From the NCBI GenBank assembly GCA_020403045.1, contig JADBYK010000064.1, positions 1 through 53,841 of the forward strand: DNA of 53,841 bases. The letters run 5' to 3'. The notes under the pieces are model-generated. The model worked only from the letters and a program-made list of their open reading frames with translations. It was not told the origin of the DNA and did not search any database. The DNA comes from Cytophagales bacterium (GTDB lineage: Bacteria; Bacteroidota; Bacteroidia; Cytophagales; Cyclobacteriaceae). The translations under genes were made by a program, and so were the position numbers. This document shows, piece by piece, positions 1 to 7,049 of the stretch. Position 1 is the stretch's first letter. Every line of letters starts with the position of its first letter.

Positions 1-140
1 GTGATTTTCATTGTCAGGTCAGACGATAAATGTCTGACTCTGACCGCAAGCGTCACGAGGTTTAACCTTGACATCCGCCTCAGGCGGATCGTCAACCCCC
101 TGGGCAAACTATGCATTCCTAATGCATAGTTTGGGTTAAA
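1..140. repeat. Multi-hairpin intergenic repeat, left-end copy
   Basis: Three hairpins lie in series: 13-44 (arms GTCAG.TCAGAC and GTCTGA..CTGAC), 68-95 (TTGAC.TCCGCC, loop TCA, GGCGGA..GTCAA) and 106-132 (AAACTATGCATT, loop CCT, AATGCATAGTTT). The last two are separated by CCCCCTGGGC and enclosed by GGTTTAACC on the left and GGGTTAAA on the right, which can pair with each other. The block recurs at 52679-52818 in the same orientation with one mismatch, at base 56. The element continues to the left in the other copy, so it is probably truncated by the window edge. A relative with different stem sequences lies at 23389-23536. Confidence 0.85.
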
Positions 141-142
141 TG

Positions 143-166
143 TTGGTTCGTGGGGACAAGAACCAA
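143..166. repeat. Short inverted repeat (TTGGTTCGTG family), copy 1
   Basis: TTGGTTCGTG is followed by a short loop and CAAGAACCAA, giving a hairpin with one mismatch. It follows directly after the multi-hairpin repeat. The same hairpin with flanking sequence occurs at 2499 (decayed right arm) and 3185-3208 (perfect arms), always in intergenic DNA. Confidence 0.6.
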
Positions 167-303
167 GCCAGAGCGGGTTTTTGGGCTACAAATAGATTAA
201 CCGTTTATTAGTAGATCCTGCTATTTAAACTTTTGTACATTACATTTAATTTTGAGGGCTATGTCCAAAGAAATTTGTTGAACGAAATGAAAATCGCCAG
301 CCT

Positions 304-849
304 ATGCCAACCAAAAAACTAAAACTTTACCGCAACGAAAAAGTTTCTATTCTTCCTTTCAAGAAAACTCCAAAAGGCCAACGCTATGCCGTTACCGACC
401 ATGGTCGTGTAATTAGTTTTAAGGACTCCCCCTTAGATGGATACTTTCTGCAACATTCTTTATTGGCTCGCTATCCCGGGGTAACCATTCGCAACGGTAG
501 AAAAGAGAGCGGCCATTTAGTGCATCGGTTGGTGGCACAGGCATTTTTAAAAAAGCCAGGTAACCAACATCGTTTCGTTATCCACCTCAACTATAAGAAG
601 AACGATAACCATTTTAAAAATCTGAAATGGGCAACCCGCGAGGAGCTAAGCAAACACCACAGATCAAACCCCAACCGAGAAACAACAATCGGCAACGTCA
701 AGCTTACGCCAGATAAGGTGCGTTTGATCAGACAGCAACTGTCCAGTGGCAAAACCACCTTGAAAGCGTTAGCCAAAAAGTTCCGTGTCAGCGATATGCA
801 AATTCACCGCATTAAAACCGGTGAGAATTGGGCTCACGTGGAGGGATGA
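304..849 (+). CDS. HNH endonuclease-like protein with C-terminal helix-turn-helix
   Basis: This 181-residue protein resembles the NUMOD4/HNH_3 family of small homing-type or phage-type nucleases. The N-terminal part (about residues 25-60) has the NUMOD4-like 'grVisfk' strand. The central LVHRLVAQAF (about 72-81) followed by VIHLNYKKNDN and NLKWAT matches the two-His plus Asn layout of HNH_3 domains. The last 50 residues (LTPDKVRLIRQQL ... ALAKKFRVSDMQIHRI) form a helix-turn-helix often fused to such nucleases. The gene sits alone between repeat-rich spacers, which fits mobile cargo. The usual Asp-Gly after the second conserved His is replaced by Asn-Tyr, so activity is uncertain. The family call is fairly firm; a biological role is not visible. 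Confidence 0.75.
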   Translation: MPTKKLKLYRNEKVSILPFKKTPKGQRYAVTDHGRVISFKDSPLDGYFLQHSLLARYPGVTIRNGRKESGHLVHRLVAQAFLKKPGNQHRFVIHLNYKKNDNHFKNLKWATREELSKHHRSNPNRETTIGNVKLTPDKVRLIRQQLSSGKTTLKALAKKFRVSDMQIHRIKTGENWAHVEG

Positions 850-1083
850 TGGTCTACCTTGGAGTAAAATGGATTTTTGATCGATTTTGTATTTGGCCTT
901 GCCAATAAAAACTTGGTTTACTGTTTTCTCCGCGAGCTGGTTAGGCAACCCGCAAAACTAATTGTTGAACAACATTAACTTAGGTGAAGCACACTATTTC
1001 AAAAACGCAATTCCAGCGAGGGCAAGGTGGCACGTGCTATAAACGCACGCTAACTTAGGAATACGAACGAAGGCAATAGTTCG
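850..1083. other. Intergenic spacer with degraded repeat similarity
   Basis: No gene is seen in these 234 bases. The part around 920-985 aligns loosely with 3085-3145: both read TGTTTTC, then a GGT(T/C)AGG block, CCCGCAA, and ACAT(T/C)AACT. This suggests an older, diverged intergenic repeat. The stretch may hold the 3' end signal of both convergent neighbours, but no clear terminator is visible. Confidence 0.35.
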
Positions 1084-2313
1084 TTATTTTTTTCCAAAAG
1101 GAATTCTTTTCAGTGCTATGTTTCCGTTGCTGATCACCATTAGTGCATCTTGAAGAAAGCGAATTTCTTCCAATGGATTTCCGGGAACCAAAATCATATC
1201 TGCCTCAAAGTCTTTTTCAATTTTCCCAGTGTTTTTCTCTACGCCAAGCAGCTCGGCACTCGTCATCGTTGCGGCTTGAATAGCTTCAAAGGGAGACATT
1301 CCCATTCGCACAAAATGGGCACACTCTAATGAAATGCGACTGGTAGTATTGGCAGTGTAGCTGTTATCGGCCCCTGTAGCAATTTTGACTCCCAACGAAA
1401 AAGCTTTTTTAAAAACTTTTTCTGCTTGAGGCATCATAAATTTCCCTCGCAATTCTAATACCGGGCCTGTATAGTCGCCACCGGGTTGAGTAAGATCTTC
1501 CAGCGTGATAAAAGTAGGAACTAAAAAAGTACCACGTTCTTTCATAAGCCGTAAGGTTTCATCAGAAAGGAAAGTGCCATGCTCAATACTTTTAGCTCCT
1601 GCCAACACCGCTGCGTGCGCACCCTCATCGCCATGCGCATGAATCATCACGGGCACATTTCGTTTTCTAGCCTCTTGTACAATCACACTAATCTGGTGCT
1701 CTGTGTACACTTGCTCGCGTGGATCTGTTTCAGGACGGCCAGCTCGCTCTGTACCTCGTGTTTTTATCACCTTCGCGCCTCTATCAATATTTACATTTAC
1801 AAGCAACTTCAGCTCGTCATCTGTACGAACACCATTGAGAAGAACGCCAAGCCGTGTATCTGCTAAAATTGTTTCTTCAAGCTGTGGCGAAACATACACC
1901 CCCGCGGGCACTACATCGGGGCCCGCAATTTTTCCTGTTCGGCTTAGTTCCATAAGTGCAACATCTTGAAAGGCAGAAACGCCCGCAGTTCGTACGGTGG
2001 TTACGCCAGTTTCTAAAGCCCGTTTAGCGGCAGCCAGATTATCTAAGTGAGAGTGGGCATCAATTAAACCGGGCATGAGAAAATAACCTTCGCAATCAAT
2101 CACTTCATAGCCGCCTGTTGGTTCTCCACTCTTCCCAATCCGTTCAATTTTTCCTCCCTTCGTAAAAATGACTGAACCGCTATAAATCTTATTCTCTTTG
2201 CCATTGAAAAGACTAGCATTGATAAAAGCATAGCTCTTTGTCGATTGCGAAAAACCAGCAGAAGAGAAAAAAAGGAACAAAGAAATAGACAGACTAAATA
2301 CAGTGTGCTTCAT
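1084..2313 (-). CDS. Exported amidohydrolase, imidazolonepropionase-like
   Basis: This is a 409-residue member of the metal-dependent amidohydrolase superfamily. A signal peptide of about 22 residues ending at GFSQ points to export. Metal ligands are visible: HSH in GLIDAHSHLDN (about residues 86-91), the two His of VMIHAHGD, the His of SIEHGT and the Asp of IATGADN. The strand-rich start and the C-terminal 'ADMILVPGNPLEEI' segment form the usual composite beta-sandwich. A Lys in AKVIKTRGTE could be the carbamylated or substrate-facing residue seen in some relatives. Close families include prolidase-type and imidazolonepropionase-like enzymes; the substrate cannot be read from the sequence. 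It is transcribed alone, divergent from the hicBA spacer. Confidence 0.85.
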   Translation of the reverse strand: MKHTVFSLSISLFLFFSSAGFSQSTKSYAFINASLFNGKENKIYSGSVIFTKGGKIERIGKSGEPTGGYEVIDCEGYFLMPGLIDAHSHLDNLAAAKRALETGVTTVRTAGVSAFQDVALMELSRTGKIAGPDVVPAGVYVSPQLEETILADTRLGVLLNGVRTDDELKLLVNVNIDRGAKVIKTRGTERAGRPETDPREQVYTEHQISVIVQEARKRNVPVMIHAHGDEGAHAAVLAGAKSIEHGTFLSDETLRLMKERGTFLVPTFITLEDLTQPGGDYTGPVLELRGKFMMPQAEKVFKKAFSLGVKIATGADNSYTANTTSRISLECAHFVRMGMSPFEAIQAATMTSAELLGVEKNTGKIEKDFEADMILVPGNPLEEIRFLQDALMVISNGNIALKRIPFGKK

Positions 2314-2460
2314 AAACTGGCTATTAAATGATTGGAGAAGATTTAGTCTAAGGTAAACACAGTCTCGTATAAAGCAAATAGATCTGTCACAACAAATTGT
2401 GGTCGCTCGACCAACTTCGAGCCTTGGTTCGTGTCTTCACCATAGGTGTGGGTTGTGGTC

Positions 2461-2528
2461 GGCCAGGATGGGGTACCGTATTAGTTTGGTTTAAAATGTT
2501 GGTTCGTGGGGACTCGGACCATGGCAGG
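2461..2528. repeat. Intergenic direct repeat flanking hicBA, left copy
   Basis: The block reads GGCCAGGATGGGGTA, a short variable part, ATTAGTTTGGTTTAAA, then TTGGTTCGTG and a decayed right arm ending in GGCAGG. It matches 3147-3213 in the same orientation, so the hicBA genes lie between two direct copies. The left copy has lost part of its hairpin. Confidence 0.75.
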
Positions 2529-2610
2529 TTTAAAGTTGCTCGCCCGACACGGCACGAAAAAAATTTGAGTATTTATGATAACTTTACCTGGCAAACAAAA
2601 TCATACATCG

Positions 2611-2823
2611 ATGAGAAGATACCTTATTATTTACGAGAAAGGGAAAGATGGCTACAGTGCTTATGTACCGGATTTGCCAGGGTGTACTTCTGCGGGCGGC
2701 ACCAAGAAAGAAGTAGAGGAAAATATTGTGGAGGCGATCCATCTTCATATTGAGGTGATGAAGGAAGCCGGGTATGAAATACCCGAAACAAATTCTGAGT
2801 CAGAAATGCTCGTTCTCGCCTGA
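2611..2823 (+). CDS. hicB: HicB-family antitoxin
   Basis: This 70-residue protein is typical of the short HicB antitoxin. It starts RRYLIIYEKGKDGYSAYVPD and continues LPGCTSAGGTKKEVEENIVEAI, the partial RNase H-like fold of the family. A longer reading from 2575 adds 12 residues that do not belong to the family and overlaps a possible TAnnTTTA promoter box (2578-2585), so 2611 is preferred. The hicA reading frame begins 7 bases after the stop. HicB normally neutralises the HicA mRNA interferase and represses the operon. No C-terminal DNA-binding domain is present in this short form. Confidence 0.85.
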   Translation: MRRYLIIYEKGKDGYSAYVPDLPGCTSAGGTKKEVEENIVEAIHLHIEVMKEAGYEIPETNSESEMLVLA

Positions 2824-2830
2824 TCTTAAA

Positions 2831-3019
2831 ATGAAGTATTGAGACGTTGTTCAATTAATAGAAGATGATGGCTGGCATCAGGTTCGGCAAAACGGAAGTC
2901 ATAGAGCATACAAACACAACACAAAATTGGGAATCGTTACGATCGCTTATCATAGGCTGTCCGATGAAGTGCCCAAGGGAACACTCAATAGTATTTTTAA
3001 ACAAGCTGGTTTAAAGTAA
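2831..3019 (+). pseudogene. hicA: hicA toxin with nonsense codon at position 4
   Basis: Read from the ATG at 2831, the frame gives MKY, then TGA at 2840-2842, then DVVQLIEDDGWHQVRQNGSH and on to LNSIFKQAGLK before a TAA at 3017. This is the complete 62-codon HicA mRNA interferase (double-stranded-RNA-binding fold) apart from one stop. Family members usually have Arg, Ser or Glu at the fourth position, so a single CGA to TGA transition would explain it. The catalytic His of NGSH is kept and the rest is undamaged, which suggests a recent loss, a sequencing error or readthrough. No ATG, GTG or TTG start downstream would rescue a full fold. Confidence 0.85.
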
Positions 3020-3032
3020 AGTTAGCCTTGTT

Positions 3033-3056
3033 AAAGTTGGTCGCCTGGCCAACTTT
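3033..3056. terminator. Weak hairpin after hicA
   Basis: AAAGTTGG and CCAACTTT form an 8-bp stem around TCGCCTGG, followed by only a short T-rich stretch. It begins 14 bases after the hicA stop and may end that transcript. It could equally be part of the surrounding repeat DNA. Confidence 0.35.
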
Positions 3057-3146
3057 TGTATCACATCATTTTAGTTTAATGTTTTCCTAGGTTGCAGGTC
3101 AGGAGGCCCGCAACAACTCATTTTGACCGACATCAACTGGGGAGCC

Positions 3147-3213
3147 GGCCAGGATGGGGTAGCATATTAGTTTGGTTTAAATTGTTGGTTCGTGCGGACA
3201 CGAACCAAGGCAG
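3147..3213. repeat. Intergenic direct repeat flanking hicBA, right copy
   Basis: This copy carries GGCCAGGATGGGGTA, then ATTAGTTTGGTTTAAA, and a perfect 10-bp hairpin (3185-3194 TTGGTTCGTG with 3199-3208 CACGAACCAA). It corresponds to 2461-2528. The spacer 3020-3239 holds nothing else recognisable apart from a TTGC/GCAA hairpin near 3092-3115. Confidence 0.75.
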
Positions 3214-3239
3214 GGAAGAAGATAGCCGAAAATGACGGT

Positions 3240-3872
3240 TCAGATTATTCCTTTTTCTGAAGCCAAATGTATCAGTTCGCCTGAAGTTTTGGCATGAAGC
3301 TTATGCATAATGTTTCGCCTATGCGTTTTTACTGTGAACTCGCTGAGGCAAAGTTGTGTGCTTATTTCTTTGCTGTTTTTCCCTTCGGCAACACAGCGGA
3401 TGATCTCGATTTCCCGCTCAGATAGTTCGGAAGAATTCATTTTTGAAGTTCTTTTTCCACGCAGGTAATCGAATATCTGCTCGTTTATTTTTGGATGAAA
3501 ATAGTTTTTCATCTGGCTAACCGTGGTTATCGCCTCGACCAATTCGGGTTTGTTGGCGTCTTTAAGGATATACCCTTGCGCACCTTTCTCCAACGCTTTC
3601 TTAATTTGTTTCATGGATTGATGCATGGTGAGCATGAGGATGGGCGTGGTGATACCCTTTGCTCTTATCAGTTCCATGGTGGCTATGCCGTCAATAAGAG
3701 GCATGTCAATATCCATTAAGATTACATTCACTGGCAAAGCCTCTAATAGGGAAACCACTTCGTACCCATTTGTGGTGTGACTTATCAATTCAATTCCATC
3801 TTCGGGTTTAAACATGGCTTTCATGCCCTCGGCAAACAATGCATGATCATCTACTATTAGCACCTTTATCAT
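3240..3872 (-). CDS. NarL/LuxR-family response regulator (locus 1)
   Basis: This 210-residue protein is a transcription factor of the NarL/FixJ class. The receiver (1-120) has the acidic pair in VLIVDDH, the phospho-acceptor Asp54 in VILMDIDMP and the conserved Lys in YILKDAN. The C-terminal LuxR helix-turn-helix (about 145-205) begins LSEREIEIIRCVAEG and has SEFTVKTHRRNI as recognition helix. It overlaps the upstream sensor kinase by 4 bases, so the two are co-translated as a pair. NarL-type regulators bind inverted TAC-containing heptamers as dimers; such sites lie at 6275 and 6365, next to the kinase, and are good target candidates. Confidence 0.9.
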   Translation of the reverse strand: MIKVLIVDDHALFAEGMKAMFKPEDGIELISHTTNGYEVVSLLEALPVNVILMDIDMPLIDGIATMELIRAKGITTPILMLTMHQSMKQIKKALEKGAQGYILKDANKPELVEAITTVSQMKNYFHPKINEQIFDYLRGKRTSKMNSSELSEREIEIIRCVAEGKNSKEISTQLCLSEFTVKTHRRNIMHKLHAKTSGELIHLASEKGII

Positions 3873-5728
3873 AGTAGGGATACACTGTTTGAAATGGGCA
3901 GGTCAATATTTACGGTTGTGCCACTGGCAGGGTTGCTATCAAAGTTGATCTCTCCTTGCTGCTGCTTTACCATTTGCCGGATGCTATGAAGGCCCATACC
4001 ATCGATAGAAGGTTCTCCGTTTTCCGGAAGGTCAAACCCTTTGCCGTTGTCGTGCACCAAAATATTTACGAGGTTGTCTTCCGCAAAGCACGTGAGCAAA
4101 ATGGATAGCTTGGTAGCGTGTGCATGTTTTAGTACGTTACTTACTAGTTCTTGTACAATTCGGTAAATAGCGATTTCGGAAACGGAATCTAATTGGCATT
4201 CCGCCACAGATGCGTTGAACTCCACCTCGAGATCACCCGATTGCCCGAGGTGAGCCACTAAGTCTTTAAGGGCTGGGATCAAACCGAAGTCTTCCGATAT
4301 TCCCATGTTGAGGGAATGCGACATGCCACGCACATCGGAACATGCCTGATCGACCAGCGAAGCAATGGTTTTAAAGTTGGGCATATTACGTTCAGGGATG
4401 CCGTTCAGGTTCACTTTGATGGTGGCCAGTAAACTGCCAAGGTGGTTGTGTAAGTCATGTGCAATGCGCTTGCGCTCTTCTTCCCTGCCTACCACCAGCG
4501 ATTGCATAGCCCTAACCTCTTGTTCTTTGAGCAGGTTTTCAATTCTTTCATCATTTAGTTTTCGCTGATGGTCGGCCATTAGGCGCGTATGTATAAAACG
4601 CTGACGGAAATAGAGCAGCACTACTACCGCCAACAAAAGCAGAATAAACGCAACCAGTATGTAGACCCGGTGGATTATCTTCTCTTGCTGAAGAAGATCA
4701 ATTTCTTTTTCCTTCAGGCTGACTTCAAACTGGGTGCGCTGATCAGCAATCTTCTGTACCACTTCCAGGTTGTTTACATTATCGCGATAAGCAATGTGGT
4801 CTTTGTAATATTTTAACGATTGCTCCGTGTTACCAGCTTGCTCGTGCAACTGCGAAAGCTTGAGGCTGGCTTCGCTGGCTTGTTCTTTCAGGCCGTGTTG
4901 CTGAGCCAGCTTTAAGCTGCGGCCTGCGTAATTCAGCGCAATGGTCAAATCACCTTTTTCAAGATAAATGTCGGCCATGGAAATAAAGTAAGAGCAAATG
5001 GGGTAGTAATCTTTTAATCCTTCCAACAGTTGGATAGCCTCATTTAGATTTCTTTCTGCCAGCTCATTTTTGCCCAAGCTGGCATACACCATACCTACAT
5101 TGCCGAGGTTGTATGCTTTGCCAGTTAATGAATTTGCTTTTTCAAATAAGGTGGCTGATTCCTTAAAATAAAGTAGTGCGGAATCATACTCCTTATGTTT
5201 GCGCAAGGCTTCACCCGCATTTAACAAAGTAGTTGCTAAGCTAAGCGTGTTATCCCCTTGTTTCAAGACGGCAATTGCCTTATAATAATACAGCATGGTA
5301 TTGCTATGGTTATTCGTTGCCCTATAAACCGAAGCAATGGCACTGTAGGTAGTCCCCAATCTAGCCGCATAACCACCCTTAGTTGCGACATCTGCAGCGC
5401 TATAATAATCATTCAACGCCCCATCTAAATCACCCAACAGTTTTTTATTATTACCTCTTAGCAAATACCCCCTATACAGATATATGTTATCCCCATTTTG
5501 TTGAGACAAACGAATCAATTCCTCCGAGTATTTTAAAGACAAGTCAAGGTCGCTTACCTCGTTAAACGATAAATTCCAAAGTAATTCCAGCTTGGTGCTG
5601 TCTGTTAACTTTTCTTCCCTATAAACTTTGACTAAACTATCTGCTAATTTCTGGTCTTGACCAAAAACACAGAGGGTGATTAAATTAACAAAAGTTGCTA
5701 TGTAAACGATTTTCCATTTAAAAACCAT
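3869..5728 (-). CDS. TPR-containing sensor histidine kinase, HisKA_3 type
   Basis: This 619-residue sensor pairs with the overlapping NarL-type regulator. A signal peptide (1-23, ending VFGQ) is followed by a periplasmic region of at least five tetratricopeptide repeats (about 60-310). Then come a coiled coil, one membrane helix (about 353-374) and a second short coiled coil. The cytoplasmic kinase has the HisKA_3 motif RIAHDLHNHLGS with His424, an N box around 527-535 and DNGKGF (560-565) in the ATPase domain. This TPR-TM-HisKA_3 design is widespread in Bacteroidota. The stimulus is not known; TPRs suggest protein or peptide contact. The kinase gene is transcribed in the same direction as the small gene at 5812-6198, 83 bases upstream. 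Confidence 0.9.
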   Translation of the reverse strand: MVFKWKIVYIATFVNLITLCVFGQDQKLADSLVKVYREEKLTDSTKLELLWNLSFNEVSDLDLSLKYSEELIRLSQQNGDNIYLYRGYLLRGNNKKLLGDLDGALNDYYSAADVATKGGYAARLGTTYSAIASVYRATNNHSNTMLYYYKAIAVLKQGDNTLSLATTLLNAGEALRKHKEYDSALLYFKESATLFEKANSLTGKAYNLGNVGMVYASLGKNELAERNLNEAIQLLEGLKDYYPICSYFISMADIYLEKGDLTIALNYAGRSLKLAQQHGLKEQASEASLKLSQLHEQAGNTEQSLKYYKDHIAYRDNVNNLEVVQKIADQRTQFEVSLKEKEIDLLQQEKIIHRVYILVAFILLLLAVVVLLYFRQRFIHTRLMADHQRKLNDERIENLLKEQEVRAMQSLVVGREEERKRIAHDLHNHLGSLLATIKVNLNGIPERNMPNFKTIASLVDQACSDVRGMSHSLNMGISEDFGLIPALKDLVAHLGQSGDLEVEFNASVAECQLDSVSEIAIYRIVQELVSNVLKHAHATKLSILLTCFAEDNLVNILVHDNGKGFDLPENGEPSIDGMGLHSIRQMVKQQQGEINFDSNPASGTTVNIDLPISNSVSLL

Positions 5729-5811
5729 AGATATCTTAGGTAGCGAAGATTTGTCAATAGATCGATTTAATTAACAGACAAAATCGCAGCCATCCTACAA
5801 GTCTAAAAAAA

Positions 5812-6198
5812 TTATTCACCCTTAAGCCTCATTTCTGGGTCTTCAGAGTATGTATTGTCATTATAGGTTATACTCAAGGTGTATTCCGCTTTATCAGAAC
5901 TTCCTGGCTTCACCTTTTTTAGTATTCCAATAAGTGTGGGGGTATTAAGTGCAGTGGGTAGAGCGAATGTTTTCGAAAAGGGGTTGATGCTTCCGTTATT
6001 CCAAATGATTTTACCTGATATAGAACCCCCACCACTTGCCACAGAAGAATCCAAATTAACAGTTAAAAAGACTTGGTCACCACCATTTGCTATAAAATTT
6101 CTTGGGCTAACATTAAGCATGTAAGCGGTTGCTGCTTTGCGGTTGGTCTCTTTGTAAGTACCTTGATAAAGGGTCGCTTCAATAATTCGATTTGCCAT
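5812..6198 (-). CDS. Small predicted beta-sandwich protein, unknown
   Basis: I do not recognise this 128-residue protein. It has no signal peptide or membrane segment. The alternating pattern (VFLTVNLDSS, GKIIWNNGS, YTLSITYNDN) suggests an all-beta fold. It is divergent from the 6599-10634 cassette, and the 400-base divergent region carries the two 16-bp operator-like sites and one leader copy. It is followed by the sensor kinase and regulator genes on the same strand, so it may be the first gene of that transcript or a target of the system. Confidence 0.6.
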   Translation of the reverse strand: MANRIIEATLYQGTYKETNRKAATAYMLNVSPRNFIANGGDQVFLTVNLDSSVASGGGSISGKIIWNNGSINPFSKTFALPTALNTPTLIGILKKVKPGSSDKAEYTLSITYNDNTYSEDPEMRLKGE

Positions 6199-6274
6199 TT
6201 TTTTAAAGTTTAAGTTAAAAATAAGTTTTTAGATTTTAAGTTCTAAAAGTAGAGCGCTTTTCAAAAAAGAGCAA

Positions 6275-6290
6275 TACCTAAAAAGTAGTA
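6275..6290. promoter_or_regulatory. 7-2-7 inverted-heptamer operator candidate, site 1
   Basis: TACCTAAAAAGTAGTA reads as two heptamers, TACCTAA and (reverse complement) TACTACT, separated by AA. It lies 77 bases upstream of the minus-strand start at 6198. The identical 16-mer recurs 90 bases further on, and a close variant lies at 23363-23378. The layout resembles NarL/NarP sites (TACYYMT heptamers, 7-2-7). Binding by the adjacent regulator is inference. Confidence 0.55.
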
Positions 6291-6364
6291 TTTGAAACTT
6301 TACCTCTTTTGGTTTAAAAGCTACTGAAATACTCCACCTAATCAATTTAGAGAGAGCCACCTTC

Positions 6365-6380
6365 TACCTAAAAAGTAGTA
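6365..6380. promoter_or_regulatory. 7-2-7 inverted-heptamer operator candidate, site 2
   Basis: This is an exact copy of the 16-mer at 6275, with the surrounding ACC and TTT also kept. It lies 219 bases before the ATG at 6599 and 115 bases before the leader at 6495, so it is placed well to control transcription into the DUF2589 cassette. Confidence 0.55.
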
Positions 6381-6494
6381 TTTCTCAATATACCGCATTG
6401 TGCCGATGTTTCGCTGCTTGGGTTGCCTGACCTTTGACTTGTCTTAAAGATGATGCGCATCGGAGATCATCTCTCCAACTATTTTAAAAGACAC

Positions 6495-6579
6495 GTGGAG
6501 CAGAACCCACTAAAATAAACGAGCTGTTCCTGTTCAGTAATCAACAGGAGGCGAAAACCGAAAAGCCTTATGAGTAAGG
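6495..6579 (+). ncRNA. Structured leader candidate, copy 1
   Basis: The copy has these blocks in order: GTGGAGCAGAACCCAC (small hairpin GTGG/CCAC), AAACGAGCTG, TCCTGTTCAG, a short loop, AACAGGAGGCGAAAACCGAAA, AGCCT, and ATGAGTAAG. CCTGTT can pair with AACAGG, and AGGC with GCCT. The block ends about 20 bases before the ATG at 6599. A second copy with the same blocks precedes the next gene. No known riboswitch class was recognised. It could be a cis-regulatory RNA or a processed small RNA. Confidence 0.55.
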
Positions 6580-6598
6580 GAATCTTAAACTTTTAATC

Positions 6599-6823
6599 AT
6601 GCCGATTTTAAATGCAGGGGCAACTGCCACACTAGGCCCTTATAACAAAGGAGCCAAATTAACAATCAGTTTACCATTAACTGGAAATATTCATCAATTT
6701 CCAACATTGAATACTGTAGTTATCACATTAAATCCCAATGCACCTAAAACTGTAACATTAGCGCAGGGAACGGTCTATAGGCTGACTGCTGGCACTGCCC
6801 AGATTACCTATTCCACATCCTAA
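6599..6823 (+). CDS. Small unknown protein between two leader copies
   Basis: This 74-residue protein is not recognised. It is rich in Thr, Leu and Pro with beta-like alternation (KLTISLPLT, VVITLNPN, YRLTAGTAQITYS) and has no signal peptide or membrane helix. It sits between the two structured leaders, so it is translated from its own leader and is followed by a second leader for the DUF2589 gene. The composition suggests a small beta domain, possibly a structural or lattice-forming subunit, but that is speculation. Confidence 0.6.
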   Translation: MPILNAGATATLGPYNKGAKLTISLPLTGNIHQFPTLNTVVITLNPNAPKTVTLAQGTVYRLTAGTAQITYSTS

Positions 6824-6921
6824 AGGAGGCTTCTTTAGAATCAGTTATAGCTATGGTGTGATTTTGGTATAGAGCTTTTTAATCTCTCTAGAAAATTCAA
6901 AGCCTTAGGTTTTAAACCGAA

Positions 6922-7028
6922 GTGGAGCAGAACCCACTTTGCCATAATCCGGAATGGCAAAACAAACGGCCTGGTCCTGTTCAGGATGTTTTAGCAGGAG
7001 GCGGAAACTGAAAAGCCTCATGAGTAAG
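6922..7028 (+). ncRNA. Structured leader candidate, copy 2
   Basis: The same conserved blocks as at 6495 appear in the same order: GTGGAGCAGAACCCACT, CAAACGGCCTGG, TCCTGTTCAG, GCAGGAGGCGGAAACTGAAA, AGCCT, ATGAGTAAG. Between the first two blocks it has an extra perfect hairpin (TTGCCAT ... ATGGCAA) absent from copy 1, as expected of a variable stem in a structured RNA. It ends about 20 bases before the ATG at 7050. Paired changes (C to T in the GGCG..AAAC(C/T)GAAA block) are too few to prove a structure. Confidence 0.55.
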
Positions 7029-7049
7029 ACCTAATTATTTTTTAACAGT

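Noticed and set aside
59-141. Integron attC site
   Set aside because: GTTTAAC and GTTAAAT resemble the R'' and R' boxes, but two separate internal hairpins replace the single long imperfect stem of attC, and there is no integron integrase.
2397-2753. An open frame of 118 codons overlapping hicB
   Set aside because: It runs through the repeat and across hicB in another frame, has no protein-like pattern, and HicB explains the region.
6495-7028. c-di-GMP, cobalamin, TPP or SAM riboswitch
   Set aside because: None of the conserved core sequences of these classes as I know them is present in either copy.
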